The notes under the pieces were generated by a model. It was not told the DNA's origin and ran no database searches. It saw only the letters and a list, made by a program, of their open reading frames with translations. 64,000 bases of DNA from Chloroflexi bacterium UBA5189 (GTDB lineage Bacteria; Chloroflexota; Limnocylindria; Limnocylindrales; CSP1-4): NCBI GenBank assembly GCA_002413045.1, contig DHWF01000012.1:742-64741 (forward strand), read 5' to 3'. Positions 18,601-25,227 of the stretch are shown one piece after another. The first letter of the stretch is position 1, and the number at the start of each line of letters is the position of its first letter. The translations under genes were made by a program, and so were the position numbers.

Positions 18601-19019
18601 CTGGATCCATGGAAGGGAAGGCCTGTCCGCAGGATGTGGCCCGTGATGCCTCCTGCGTAACCCTCCCCAAGCGGTTCCCACGCGCGCGAATCAGGCCAAT
18701 CGGTGTCGACCGAATCGACGTAGAAGGCAAAGTTGATCTGGCGCCGTTTGTCGTCATACAGCGCGATGTACATGTTCTCGGCGTAGAGGAGCGCGCCGAG
18801 GATCTCGTGGATGCCTCGGTAGAACTCCTCGAGGTCCTGCGCGCGACCCGCGAGATCGGCGATGTTGTACAGGGCGGCCTGCGTCTTCGCCGCCGTCGAT
18901 TGCCGCTCGACCTTGCCTTCGAGCGCAGTGATGCGGCGCTTCAGCGCCGCATCCGTCGATGCTTTTTCGTTCGTCGTGATGCCGTTCCTCCGTCGGCGAG
19001 GCCGCCCAACCCGCCGCAT
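12597..19019 (-). CDS. Giant hybrid sensor histidine kinase with nine tandem GAF domains
   Basis: A 2140-residue soluble kinase with no membrane segment. The first GAF covers about residues 30-205; eight more begin near 219, 396, 570, 748, 925, 1101, 1270 and 1438, most opening with a signature like ELAIINSVQQGLA or ELAIVNEVGEALA. Then come HisKA (AAMSHEIRTPMNA, His1625), an HATPase domain (DTGIGIP and GTGLGLAISRRL), and two receivers (Asp1924 in LLDLLMPEMDG, Asp2066 in LMDVQMPELDG). The GAF units are also similar at DNA level, so the array grew by duplication. The ATG at 19017-19019 is chosen; a GGAGG lies 7 nt before an ATC at codon 14, so the true start is uncertain. Ligands unknown. Confidence 0.9.
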   Translation of the reverse strand: MRRVGRPRRRRNGITTNEKASTDAALKRRITALEGKVERQSTAAKTQAALYNIADLAGRAQDLEEFYRGIHEILGALLYAENMYIALYDDKRRQINFAFYVDSVDTDWPDSRAWEPLGEGYAGGITGHILRTGLPFHGSRSELEQLFATSGVRPVGALPADFLGVPLQREGRSIGVLTVQSYRDEIGYDDEDERLLTFVAQHVADALERTRSAAEIRQRNAELALINEVGEALSRQLDFQAIIDLVGDRIRSIFDVETGQITLYDPEANRLTSPYAIDHSERFEQPSRDLGPGLVSEVIRTRRPLRLGTVEESDALGALVVATSNTEEFESWLGVPILAGDRVLGVVALERRPRFGFSDSDERLLSTLAASMGVALENARLFDETKRLLAETEQRNAELAIVNEVGEALAKQLDFDAIIDAVGSRVGQILGSGDLVISIVDPATKTISFPYWYEDGVRDRDVPPIELGRGLNSHVITTGKPLRLGTAEEAEALGTVWIGVRTESFLGAPIRAGDQVLGVLSVSDRKPHVFSEADERLLTTLARSMGGALENARLFDETKRLLTETEQRSAELAVINEVGEALAKQLDFQAIVELVGDRLASMFQAKDIYIGIYDRIANLISYPYELDRGNRVFSEPIQGGTGMSSEVLRTGRPLRLGTLQEQLDHGALMPTYRDGYVATMGESWLGVPIMSGDEAAGLVAFAADPPNAFGEADERLVSTIVTNMGVALENARLFEQTNNLLVETNERAAELAIINSVQQGLAARLDMQSMYDLVGDKILEIFKVDSVDITILDQEAGVMRFAYSIERGERAYDDPIGIVGFRKYVLESGEPLNLTGDMTVIAPAYGNPVVISGEIPKSALFVPLKTGGVGTGVISLQNMDSPDAFTDGDVRLLTTLAASLSVALENVRLFEETKRLLKDSTERAAELAIINGVQQGLAERLDRQAMYDLVGEKIGEIFDTHGVDIESYDPATGLVHFEYTVERGVRLSDEPRPLIGFRKQLVETKAPVLINRDLPARAAEAGQPAIIEGELAMSALFMPMISGGRVTGLVMIENLEREDAYNDADVRLLGTLAGSLSVALENFRLFDETKRLLAQSNERAAELAIINSVQQGLAAELDMQAMYDLVGDKIAEIFDAQVVIIGLYDVAAGTAHYPYTIEKGVRFALEPGQIGPIARQALASRGPVLIPDMDAWTALSGIEPVVRVGEHPKSVLFAPLIAGTEVRGHISLQNVDRTNAFTESDARVLTTLASSLSVALENARLVGETRQRASELAIVNEVGQAAAAQLDLDRLIQLTGEQLETTFRADIVYVALLDRATEMIDFPFRTERGKPAPRTPMKLGEGLTSRILASKRPLLMNTAEQFEEMDRQGVGTSVKSYLGVPIIVGDEAIGAVSVQSIDEAGRFGESDARVLSTIASNVGTAIRNAQLYREAQRRAREMAELAEVGREISATLDREGLLGRIAERAQALLEADTSAVFIAEPDGKSFRAIAVLGKNAAEIKADHILLGEGIIGTAAAERRPDVVNDVLHDARSVPIPGVVDDAIEEERLMVAPLLGREGLSGMMAVWRSGTAPVFTQADLDFLVGLSQQATIAIDNARLFAEADVARKAADEANQAKSAFLAAMSHEIRTPMNAIIGMSGLLLETKLDDEQHDFADTIRTSGDALLTIINDILDFSKIEAGKVDLVHEPFALAASLEGALDLIAPAAAKKGIELAYEVASDLPAAVAGDQGRLRQIVLNLLSNAVKFTESGEIVVSIRSAPVAGAERKAGTDGRWEVSVDVRDTGIGIPADRIGRLFQSFTQADSTISRRFGGTGLGLAISRRLAEAMDGSLVAESSGVPGEGATFHLVVRLDAADASAVPQRRERDLVEITGRSALIVDDNATNRRILAAQLARWSMQTRDTASPAQALEWIRAGERFDVVLLDLLMPEMDGLALADAIRAAALPAPPKLVLVSSIAMRERGHPALDAVLTKPVKPSALHDTLVNVLSVAGPRDEAPQRAAERPAVDPGLAERHPLRLLLAEDNAVNRKVALRLLANMGYTADVAENGLQAIEALEAKEFDVVLMDVQMPELDGLEATRRIRSRWPDRPVRIVAMTANAMAGDRDLCLAAGMNDYVSKPIRPPELAEALARTPSIGQVGG

Positions 19020-19079
19020 CGATGGTCGATTGGAGCGAGCATAGCGAGCCGCTGAAGCCGCGCGACCGTTCGGCCGCGC

Positions 19080-19094
19080 TAGGATCGGCCGATG
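19080..19094 (+). promoter_or_regulatory. Leaderless start of the acetyltransferase gene
   Basis: TAGGAT (19080-19085), 6 nt, then the ATG. The same TAGGATCG arrangement with 6-nt spacing precedes the genes at 28600 and 53378. Confidence 0.5.
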
Positions 19095-19688
19095 GATGAC
19101 GCCCGCTGGGTCCGCCCGGTCACCCTCGAGGGGCGGATCGTGCGGCTGGAACCGCTGTCACTCGACCACCTCGACGACCTCGAGCGCGTGGCCTTCGAGG
19201 GCGACCTATGGCGCTGGACGGTCGTCCAGCCGACGGACGCGGGCGGCCTCCGCGCCTGGATCGATGTCGCCGTCGCCGCCGCGGACGCGGGCCTCGACCA
19301 GCCATTCGCGACCATCGACCAGGCGACCGGCCGGGCGATCGGCAGCACCCGGTTCATGTCCATCGTGCCGGACCATCGGCGGCTCGAGATCGGCTGGACG
19401 TGGGTCGCGCTGGCCCATCAGCGGACGGGCGCTAACCGCGAGGCCAAGCTCCTGCAGATGACCCATGCGTTCGAGGTGCTCGGCGCAAATCGCGTGGAGT
19501 TCAAGACGGATTCGCTGAACACGAAGGCGAACCCGGGCCTGCTCGGGATCGGGGCGACGTACGAGGGCATGTTCCGGAACCACATGATCATGCCGGGCGG
19601 CCGGCTCCGGCACTCGACCTACTACAGCGTCATCAGGGACGAGTGGCCGGACGTGAAGGCACGCCTCGAGGCGAAGCTCGCACGATAA
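19092..19688 (+). CDS. GNAT-family N-acetyltransferase (RimJ/RimL type)
   Basis: A 198-residue cytoplasmic acetyl-CoA-dependent transferase. It begins LEGRIVRLEPLSLDHL, has the strand and turn typical of the acetyl-CoA site (IGWTWVALAHQRTGANREAK) and a C-terminal FKTDSLNTKANPGLLGIGA in the place of the usual NTKSxxAL motif. Members of this group acetylate protein N-termini, amino acids or antibiotics; the substrate here cannot be told. It is divergent from the kinase gene and appears to be leaderless. Confidence 0.85.
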   Translation: MDDARWVRPVTLEGRIVRLEPLSLDHLDDLERVAFEGDLWRWTVVQPTDAGGLRAWIDVAVAAADAGLDQPFATIDQATGRAIGSTRFMSIVPDHRRLEIGWTWVALAHQRTGANREAKLLQMTHAFEVLGANRVEFKTDSLNTKANPGLLGIGATYEGMFRNHMIMPGGRLRHSTYYSVIRDEWPDVKARLEAKLAR

Positions 19689-19731
19689 GATCGCTCGGCC
19701 GGATGACCCGGCACTGTCGAAGGGGTGCGAC

Positions 19732-20157
19732 GTGATCGACCTGCTGGTCAAGATCCTCATCAACGCGATCGCCGTCGTCGTCGCCGTGCTCGTGATCCCG
19801 CAGATCGCGTTTCCCGCCGCTCACGACCTGCTCAAGCTGCAGGGCAGCTGGTGGCAGGTGCTCGTCGTCGCGCTGATCCTCGCGGTGATCAACACCTACG
19901 TAAAGCCGATCCTCAAGGCGCTCTCGTTCCCGATCACGCTGCTGACCATGGGCCTGTTCGCGTTCATCCTGAACGCGGTGCTGCTCCTTGTGGTCGCCTA
20001 CATCGCCCATCTCGTCGACATCAAGTTCACGATCGGTGGCTTCCCGCCGGGCTTCACCGCCGACTCGTTCATCGGCGCGCTGCTCGGCTCGATCGTGATC
20101 AGCATCGTCAGCGTCGTGCTCGGGCTGCTCAACCGGGGTCGCCGCATCGTCACGTAG
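19732..20157 (+). CDS. Phage-holin-family-4-like membrane protein (YvlD type)
   Basis: 141 residues with four predicted membrane helices (INAIAVVVAVLVIPQIAF; WWQVLVVALILAVINTYV; LLTMGLFAFILNAVLLLVVA; LLGSIVISIVSVVLGLL) and the conserved NTYVKPILKALSFPITLLT segment between helices two and three. The start is GTG at 19732 with GGGG 8 nt upstream. Despite the family name these proteins are widespread chromosomal membrane proteins of unknown role. No phage genes surround it. Confidence 0.85.
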   Translation: MIDLLVKILINAIAVVVAVLVIPQIAFPAAHDLLKLQGSWWQVLVVALILAVINTYVKPILKALSFPITLLTMGLFAFILNAVLLLVVAYIAHLVDIKFTIGGFPPGFTADSFIGALLGSIVISIVSVVLGLLNRGRRIVT

Positions 20158-20164
20158 GCACCCG

Positions 20165-20181
20165 TACACTTCCGGCCGATG
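20165..20181 (+). promoter_or_regulatory. Leaderless start of the NTF2-like gene
   Basis: TACACT (20165-20170), 8 nt, then the ATG at 20179; no Shine-Dalgarno sequence. Confidence 0.45.
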
Positions 20182-20508
20182 GGTGCCGTCGACACGATGG
20201 AAACGTTCTTCGAAATGCTCAACGAGGGCAATCGGCCGGGTGCGGTCGCGCTCTTCGACGAGAAGGTCGAGATGCGCATCCACGTCGGCGACAACGCCCG
20301 CACCCTGCGCGGCGTCGAGCAGGTCGGCGGCTGGTTCCTGCGCGCCGAGCCGGGCCTGAAGATGATCCCCGGAGAGGTCCGCGACCTCGGCATCACCTAC
20401 CAGGCCGATGTCCTGAGCGTGCGCCCGGGCGCACCGAGCCAACACCTCGACGCCTCGTTCCGCGTCGAGGCCGGCAAGATCACGAGCATCAACCTCGCCC
20501 CTCGCTAG
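20179..20508 (+). CDS. NTF2/SnoaL-like small protein
   Basis: A 109-residue protein with the outline of an NTF2-like cone: an N-terminal helix (METFFEMLNEGN), a strand with acidic residues (ALFDEKVEMRIHVGD), a middle helix after GVEQVGGWF and three C-terminal strands ending FRVEAGKITSINLAPR. This fold serves as a small-ligand binder or isomerase; no catalytic residues can be assigned. It lies 21 nt after the holin-like gene but seems to have its own promoter. Confidence 0.7.
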   Translation: MGAVDTMETFFEMLNEGNRPGAVALFDEKVEMRIHVGDNARTLRGVEQVGGWFLRAEPGLKMIPGEVRDLGITYQADVLSVRPGAPSQHLDASFRVEAGKITSINLAPR

Positions 20509-20523
20509 CGGCGCGTCCGGTGC

Positions 20524-21750
20524 CTAGGTCGAGCCGGGGATCTCGCTGGCGGGGACGTCGGACTTGGCCGGGATGATGATCTGCTGCCCGATCTGGAGCT
20601 TGTTCGGATTCGGCACGGTCTGCGTGTTCGCGGCGATGAGCTCGTTGAGCGGGATGCCGAATCGGCCGGCGATCCTGGACATCGTGTCGCCTGCCTGGAC
20701 GAGGTAGATCTGCTGCGTCGGCTGCGGGACGGGCGTCGGGTTGACGCTCGGAATCGCGGTCTGGACCGGGATGCTCGGCGTCGGGGACGCTCCGGCGCCG
20801 GGGCTGCCGAACCCGAGCAGGCCCGGGAGCGCGAACAGCACGGCCGCAGCGAGCGCGAGGGCCACCACGGCCACGAGGATCGGCGGGATCGAGAGCTCCG
20901 AGAGCCGGCGCGAGCGGATCGTCGGGTAGGCCTCGAGCGGCTTCGCCCGCTCCCACTCCGGCGCGGGGCCGGTTCGCTTGTCCTCGGGACGCTCGGGGCG
21001 GCCCGTCCGATCGCTGCGCACGAGGTCACGCTCCCGGTGCCGCACCCGCTGCGGCGGTGCCGGCTCGCTCGCGGCTGCCTCGTCGTCGTCCCACGATTCG
21101 GGCGGGCTGTAGGTGGGCAGCACCGGTGCCGCCGCCTCGACCCGCGGCGCGTCTACCCGCGGGCGAGTCGGAGCAGGCTGTGCCGCGGGCACGATCGGCG
21201 GCAGGTATGCCTCGTCGTCCTCGTCGGCCTCGTCCATGCCGCCGGGAATCGCCGCGGCCGGGTCCGACGCCACCAGATCGGCGTAGCTGCCGGACAAGCC
21301 GCGGCCGCGCCGCGGAACGGGCGGCGCTGACGGCTCCAACGGCTCGGCATCCGGGTCGTCGGCCCACAGGGATCCCGGGGGCGGTTCGGCGCCGCGATCC
21401 CGGCCGGCCCGCGATAGCCACGGCGGTGGCGCCGCCCAATTGCGCGGCGGGTTCCGCTGGGATTGGGCACCTGTGTCGGACCCGGCGTCGGCGATTCCTG
21501 TGCCAGCCGCGTCCTCGTGGGCGCGTGCCGCCTCCCGCTTCGCCCAGTCCTGGAACGTGGGGCAGACCGGGAACGCCGAGGACAGGCAGTACGCCTCCTG
21601 GTGCGCCAGGGCGCGCGGAGCCGGCTGCGACTCGGCGTAGCAGCGGTGGCGGTGGTCGGGGCTGGCGGCCCGCTCGTCGCGATCGTCCGCGAACGCGACG
21701 AATGGACAGGCCGGGGCGCCGTCGACGATCGGGAGCCCGCGCTCGGTCAT
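20524..21750 (-). CDS. Membrane-anchored LysM protein with a cytoplasmic Cys/His module
   Basis: A 408-residue protein. The first 70 residues hold regularly spaced Cys and His (APACPFVAF, DHRHRCYAE, HQEAYCLSS, PVCPTFQDW), a possible metal site or redox motif. A long Pro/Ala/Arg-rich disordered region follows, then one membrane helix at about 288-312 and a C-terminal LysM domain at about 345-395 (YLVQAGDTMSRIAGRFGI) that should bind peptidoglycan outside the cell. The start is the ATG at 21748-21750, 8 nt after TATCAT; the frame is open further upstream but the Cys/His module begins here. Function unknown; the topology would link the cytoplasm with the wall. Confidence 0.8.
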   Translation of the reverse strand: MTERGLPIVDGAPACPFVAFADDRDERAASPDHRHRCYAESQPAPRALAHQEAYCLSSAFPVCPTFQDWAKREAARAHEDAAGTGIADAGSDTGAQSQRNPPRNWAAPPPWLSRAGRDRGAEPPPGSLWADDPDAEPLEPSAPPVPRRGRGLSGSYADLVASDPAAAIPGGMDEADEDDEAYLPPIVPAAQPAPTRPRVDAPRVEAAAPVLPTYSPPESWDDDEAAASEPAPPQRVRHRERDLVRSDRTGRPERPEDKRTGPAPEWERAKPLEAYPTIRSRRLSELSIPPILVAVVALALAAAVLFALPGLLGFGSPGAGASPTPSIPVQTAIPSVNPTPVPQPTQQIYLVQAGDTMSRIAGRFGIPLNELIAANTQTVPNPNKLQIGQQIIIPAKSDVPASEIPGST

Positions 21751-21764
21751 CTGATCGGATGATA
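21748..21764 (-). promoter_or_regulatory. Leaderless start of the LysM gene
   Basis: Minus strand: TATCAT (21759-21764), 8 nt, then ATG (21748-21750). Confidence 0.5.
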
Positions 21765-21770
21765 CCCGGC

Positions 21771-23042
21771 TCAGACGACGGGATTCCTCGTGAACCGAGT
21801 CGTGCGCGGGGCCTCGAGGTGCCCGGCCTGAGCAGGGCGCGCCACGGGCCCGTGGGAAGGCCGGGTCGGGACGAGCGCTCGGCCCCGCTCCAGGACCGGC
21901 GTCGGGCGCCGAGTCCGTCGCCACGCCGGGCGTTGCTGATCGGGGAAGGCAGCGCTGTACGCCCGCGCCACCTCGGGCAGGCCGGCGCGCAGCCAGTCGT
22001 CGATTCGCCAGCACAGGATCGGCGCGATCGCCCCGAGGTAGACGTACGAGCCGAAGTAGCCGCCGAATTGCGCAATCAAGAAGGCGACCGTCCCGGCGGC
22101 GATCACGCCATCGATCGAGCGAACGCGAAGCCCGCCCAGGATCGCGACGAGCCCGCTGGCCACGTACCGGAGCGTTTCCAGTGAGCGGGCCACGAAGTCC
22201 GGCACGATGCCGTCGAGGATCGCGCCGAGGCTCCAATACGACTGTCGAAGGTGGGTCTGCTGGGCCATCGCGAGGCTCGTTGCGTACGAGTTCACGCCCC
22301 AGTCGAAGAGGACCGGCGACCAGGCGACAACGCTCATGCCGGCGAACGCGATCACCGCCGGCACGCCGGCCCACGCCACGAGCGGCGGCAGCCACGCGAT
22401 CGCGTACGGCTTGAACGCCACGGCGACGGCGAGGAGCGCCGCGCCGGCGACCGGCCGGCGCCCGGCAACGGCGAGGGCAAGCAGGATGAACAGGCCCGCG
22501 CTGATGTCATTCGACCCATCGACGGACGTGAGGACGAGCGGCGGCGCCAGCGCGAAGATCGCCAGGCCCACCGGCCGCCCATTGGCCGCCCGCCAGCCGA
22601 AATACAGCGTCAGCCCGACCGCGACGAGCACCTCGAGCACGATCGGGTTGCCGACGAACGGCGCGTACCAGGCGATGTCGACCGGACCGTACGGGAACGG
22701 CGCACCTGGAGGGTTCGACACGAAGTAGCCCATCCCGTACGGGTTGCGACCCTGGAGCGCCGTCGTGATGGCCGCCTTGGTCACATCGGTGACGTCCGAT
22801 GAGATGCGCCCGTACGTCGACCACCGCAGCGAGATCGCGCTCGTCACGAGGACGGCGACGGGGAGCCAGCGAAGCTGCCAGCGGGTCGCGGCGAGGAACG
22901 TCAGCCCGATCGCGCCCGCGACGCCGACCGCCGTTCGGTCCGGCCACATCGGCTCGACAGCGAGGACGAGCCCGATGCCCAGCGCCAGCAACCACGCGCC
23001 GCTGCGTCCCCGCGGCGGCCGCAATTGGAGCAGGCGGCTCAC
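21771..23042 (-). CDS. Polytopic membrane glycosyltransferase-like protein (GT87/DUF2029 type)
   Basis: About 423 residues with ten or more hydrophobic helices and a short polar tail. Features shared with polyprenyl-phosphate-mannose-dependent transferases (GT87) are the extracellular loop GRNPYGMGYF with FPYGPVDIAWYAPF, and the later segment VAFKPYAIAWLPPL. It may transfer a sugar from a lipid carrier to an envelope acceptor; the substrate is unknown. The start is uncertain. GTG at 23042 is preferred because the alternative ATG at 23093 would place the whole sodN promoter inside the gene; neither has a strong Shine-Dalgarno sequence. Confidence 0.65.
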   Translation of the reverse strand: MSRLLQLRPPRGRSGAWLLALGIGLVLAVEPMWPDRTAVGVAGAIGLTFLAATRWQLRWLPVAVLVTSAISLRWSTYGRISSDVTDVTKAAITTALQGRNPYGMGYFVSNPPGAPFPYGPVDIAWYAPFVGNPIVLEVLVAVGLTLYFGWRAANGRPVGLAIFALAPPLVLTSVDGSNDISAGLFILLALAVAGRRPVAGAALLAVAVAFKPYAIAWLPPLVAWAGVPAVIAFAGMSVVAWSPVLFDWGVNSYATSLAMAQQTHLRQSYWSLGAILDGIVPDFVARSLETLRYVASGLVAILGGLRVRSIDGVIAAGTVAFLIAQFGGYFGSYVYLGAIAPILCWRIDDWLRAGLPEVARAYSAAFPDQQRPAWRRTRRPTPVLERGRALVPTRPSHGPVARPAQAGHLEAPRTTRFTRNPVV

Positions 23043-23060
23043 GCCGAGATCCACGGTCGT

Positions 23061-23089
23061 TTGACAGCCCCGAGGTGCGTCTCGACACT
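23061..23089 (+). promoter_or_regulatory. Putative sodN promoter
   Basis: TTGACA (23061-23066), a 17-bp spacer and GACACT (23084-23089), giving a leader of about 58 nt before the ATG at 23154. No obvious Nur-type operator was recognised. Confidence 0.4.
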
Positions 23090-23153
23090 CCATGGCAACA
23101 GTCGATGTCGTTCAGTGGTGTCGAGCAACGACGCCCAGTACGAAGGAGTTCCG

Positions 23154-23594
23154 ATGTCCATCCGAAGTGCGACCCTCCGATTCCTGGAGCCCAGGACGAC
23201 CGTCCAGGCGCATTGCGACCTACCCTGCGGCATCTACGATCCCGAACAGGCTCGCATCGAGGCCGAGTCGTGCTACAGAGTTATCGAGAAGTACGCGGCC
23301 AACGAGGATTCCACGTTCCGTACGCGGGCCATCGCGATCAAGGAAGAGCGGGCCGAGCTCGTGAAGCACCACCTCGACGTCCTCTGGCACGACTACTTCA
23401 AGCCGGAGCACCTCGAGAAGGTCCCGAACCTGCATGACCTGTTCTGGCAGGCCAACAAGCAAGTCTCCAAGGTCAAGGCCTCGACCGACCTGGCCGACGC
23501 CAAGCGCCTCCTCGAGCTCATTGACGAGGTCGATGCGGCGTGGAAGATCACCGGTGGAGAGGCGAAGACCCGCGTTGCGGGTCGTCCGAGCTGA
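23154..23594 (+). CDS. sodN: Nickel superoxide dismutase
   Basis: Ni-SOD precursor of 146 residues. The mature enzyme must begin at His20, giving the nickel hook HCDLPCGIY (His1, Cys2 and Cys6 of the mature chain) after a 19-residue propeptide ending TVQA. The rest is the expected four-helix bundle with KYAANEDSTFRTRAIAIKEERA and HDYFKPEHLEK. The start is fixed by GAAGGAG 6 nt upstream. The enzyme disproportionates superoxide. The propeptide has no secretion signal, so the enzyme is probably cytoplasmic. The gene overlaps sodX, the protease that removes the propeptide. Confidence 0.96.
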   Translation: MSIRSATLRFLEPRTTVQAHCDLPCGIYDPEQARIEAESCYRVIEKYAANEDSTFRTRAIAIKEERAELVKHHLDVLWHDYFKPEHLEKVPNLHDLFWQANKQVSKVKASTDLADAKRLLELIDEVDAAWKITGGEAKTRVAGRPS

Positions 23595-24001
23595 CCAGGC
23601 GGCTCCGCGGGCCGTGGCGGGTCGCGGTGACGGAGGCGTCGATGGTGCCGGCGATCGAGCCGGGTGACTGGCTGGTGGTGAATCCGCTCGCCTCGAGCTG
23701 GCCCCGTCGCGGCGCCGTCGTGGTGTTCCACGAGCCGATCTCGGACGCGCTCGCGATCAAGCGGGTCGAGGCGGGGCCAGGGGAGCGCGTCCGATTCGCC
23801 GACGGCTACCTGACCCTCGCGCCGGACGAAGCCTGGCTCGTCGCGGACGCGCCGGCAGCAGCGACGGCTGCCGCGGGCTTCGGACCGCCGATCGACTCGA
23901 CGCGGTTCGGGCCGGTCTCGCGCGACAGGCTCGTGGGTCGCGTCCTGTTCCGCTATGGGCCACTCCGTCGGTTCGGCCGCATCGCGGGAGCGCACGCGTG
24001 A
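23540..24001 (+). CDS. sodX: Nickel-SOD maturation protease (S26 family)
   Basis: A soluble signal-peptidase-like Ser/Lys protease expected to cut the sodN propeptide before His20. It carries the serine in EASMVPAIEPGDW, the lysine in LAIKRVEAGPGE and the late DSTRFGPVSRDRLVGRV segment. It is short and lacks the membrane anchor of LepB. The start is uncertain: the ATG at 23540 overlaps sodN by 55 nt, while starts nearer the sodN stop (23594) would use a non-ATG codon. The gene ends with a 4-nt GTGA overlap into the SIS gene, so all three are probably cotranscribed. Confidence 0.88.
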   Translation: MEDHRWRGEDPRCGSSELTRRLRGPWRVAVTEASMVPAIEPGDWLVVNPLASSWPRRGAVVVFHEPISDALAIKRVEAGPGERVRFADGYLTLAPDEAWLVADAPAAATAAAGFGPPIDSTRFGPVSRDRLVGRVLFRYGPLRRFGRIAGAHA

Positions 24002-25212
24002 TCCGCGACGACTCTGACGCCCCCCTGCCGCCGGCACCCGACCCGTGGGCCGGCAGCGAGATGCCGGAGCGCCGCGACGGCCCGCCATACCACATGACCG
24101 AGATGATCGAGGCCGAACCGGGACTGGCGGTGCGCATCCTGGAGCGCCTCGCAGATCCCACAGGCCCCGCGTCGAAGCTGGCCGCCGCGATCCACGAGGC
24201 CGCCGAGCGGAACCAGCCAATCGTCGTCACGGGCTGCGGCACCAGCGAGCACGCGGCGCTCGCGACGGCGGACATCTGGCGCGCCGCACTCCAGACCGCC
24301 GGGCTCCCGTGGCAGCTCGGGCGGGCCGGGACCCCGATCGCGGTGCAGGCATTCGAGGGCGCGCTCGAGGAACGACTCGGCGGCTTCGGCGGCCTCGTCA
24401 TCGGGATCAGCCACGAAGGCGGCACCTGGGCGACGAACCGGGCACTCGAACAGGGCAAGGCGTCCGGGGCCAAGGTCGGCCTGATCACGTGCTCTGTGCG
24501 TTCGCCGGGCGCTCGCCTTGCCGATTACGTCGTGACCACCGACGAACGGGACGAGAGCTGGTGCCACACGGTCGGCTACCTCTCGCCGATCCTCGCGGCG
24601 ACGGCCATCGCCGGCCTGCTCACCCGGCAGCCGGCGCGGCGCACGGAGGCGCGCGACCTCCTCGCGGCCGGGCTCACCCCCGCGGCGATCACGGCGACGG
24701 AGGCCATGGCGGCGGCGCTGGCGAACGTCGACCGGCTGATCGTGGTCGGGAGCGGCGTCGATCGGCCGGCCGCGCGCGAGCTCGTCCTCAAGGTCGAGGA
24801 GGGTGCGCACCTGCCCGCCGCGATGCGCGATCTGGAGACGGTCCTCCACGGCCACCTGGCCGGGATGGACGCCCGGACCGGCCTCGTCCTGGTCCTCACC
24901 GATTCGGCCCAGGCCGCGGACCGCGGGTCTCGTGCGGCAGGCGTGCTCCGGGCCGCCGCGACGATCGGGATCAAGGCCGGAGCGATCCTGGGCGCTGGCT
25001 ACGACGCCACGATTGCCGCGGACCTAACGCCAGCGGGTCGCCTGATCGTCCCGACGGCGCCCGGGCTGCCCCCCACCATTGCCTCCCTGCTCGGTTCCGC
25101 CGTGCCGCTCCAGCTGCTCACGGAACGCCTCGCCCGGGCCCGCGGCATCGATCCGGACCCGATCCGCCGCGACGATCCGGCCTACCTCGCCGCCGCGGAT
25201 GCGGCCGGCTAG
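23998..25212 (+). CDS. SIS-domain sugar-phosphate isomerase-like protein
   Basis: 404 residues with two SIS domains as in the isomerase half of GlmS. The first is near residues 60-190 (VVTGCGTSEHAALA and IGISHEGGTWATNRAL), the second near 240-370 (LIVVGSGVDRPAARELVLKVEEG). There is no glutamine amidotransferase domain, so it resembles the AgaS/FrlB-like isomerases or deaminases that act on sugar phosphates. In the first domain the usual Ser-Gly-x-Ser becomes Ser-His-Glu-Gly. The GTG start overlaps the sodX stop (GTGA). Why it is coupled to Ni-SOD is unclear. Substrate unknown. Confidence 0.78.
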   Translation: MIRDDSDAPLPPAPDPWAGSEMPERRDGPPYHMTEMIEAEPGLAVRILERLADPTGPASKLAAAIHEAAERNQPIVVTGCGTSEHAALATADIWRAALQTAGLPWQLGRAGTPIAVQAFEGALEERLGGFGGLVIGISHEGGTWATNRALEQGKASGAKVGLITCSVRSPGARLADYVVTTDERDESWCHTVGYLSPILAATAIAGLLTRQPARRTEARDLLAAGLTPAAITATEAMAAALANVDRLIVVGSGVDRPAARELVLKVEEGAHLPAAMRDLETVLHGHLAGMDARTGLVLVLTDSAQAADRGSRAAGVLRAAATIGIKAGAILGAGYDATIAADLTPAGRLIVPTAPGLPPTIASLLGSAVPLQLLTERLARARGIDPDPIRRDDPAYLAAADAAG

Positions 25213-25227
25213 CGCGAGCCAGCGAGG

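Noticed and set aside
19732..20157. Prophage remnant suggested by the holin-family protein
   Set aside because: The family is mostly chromosomal, and no other phage genes or attachment sites lie nearby.
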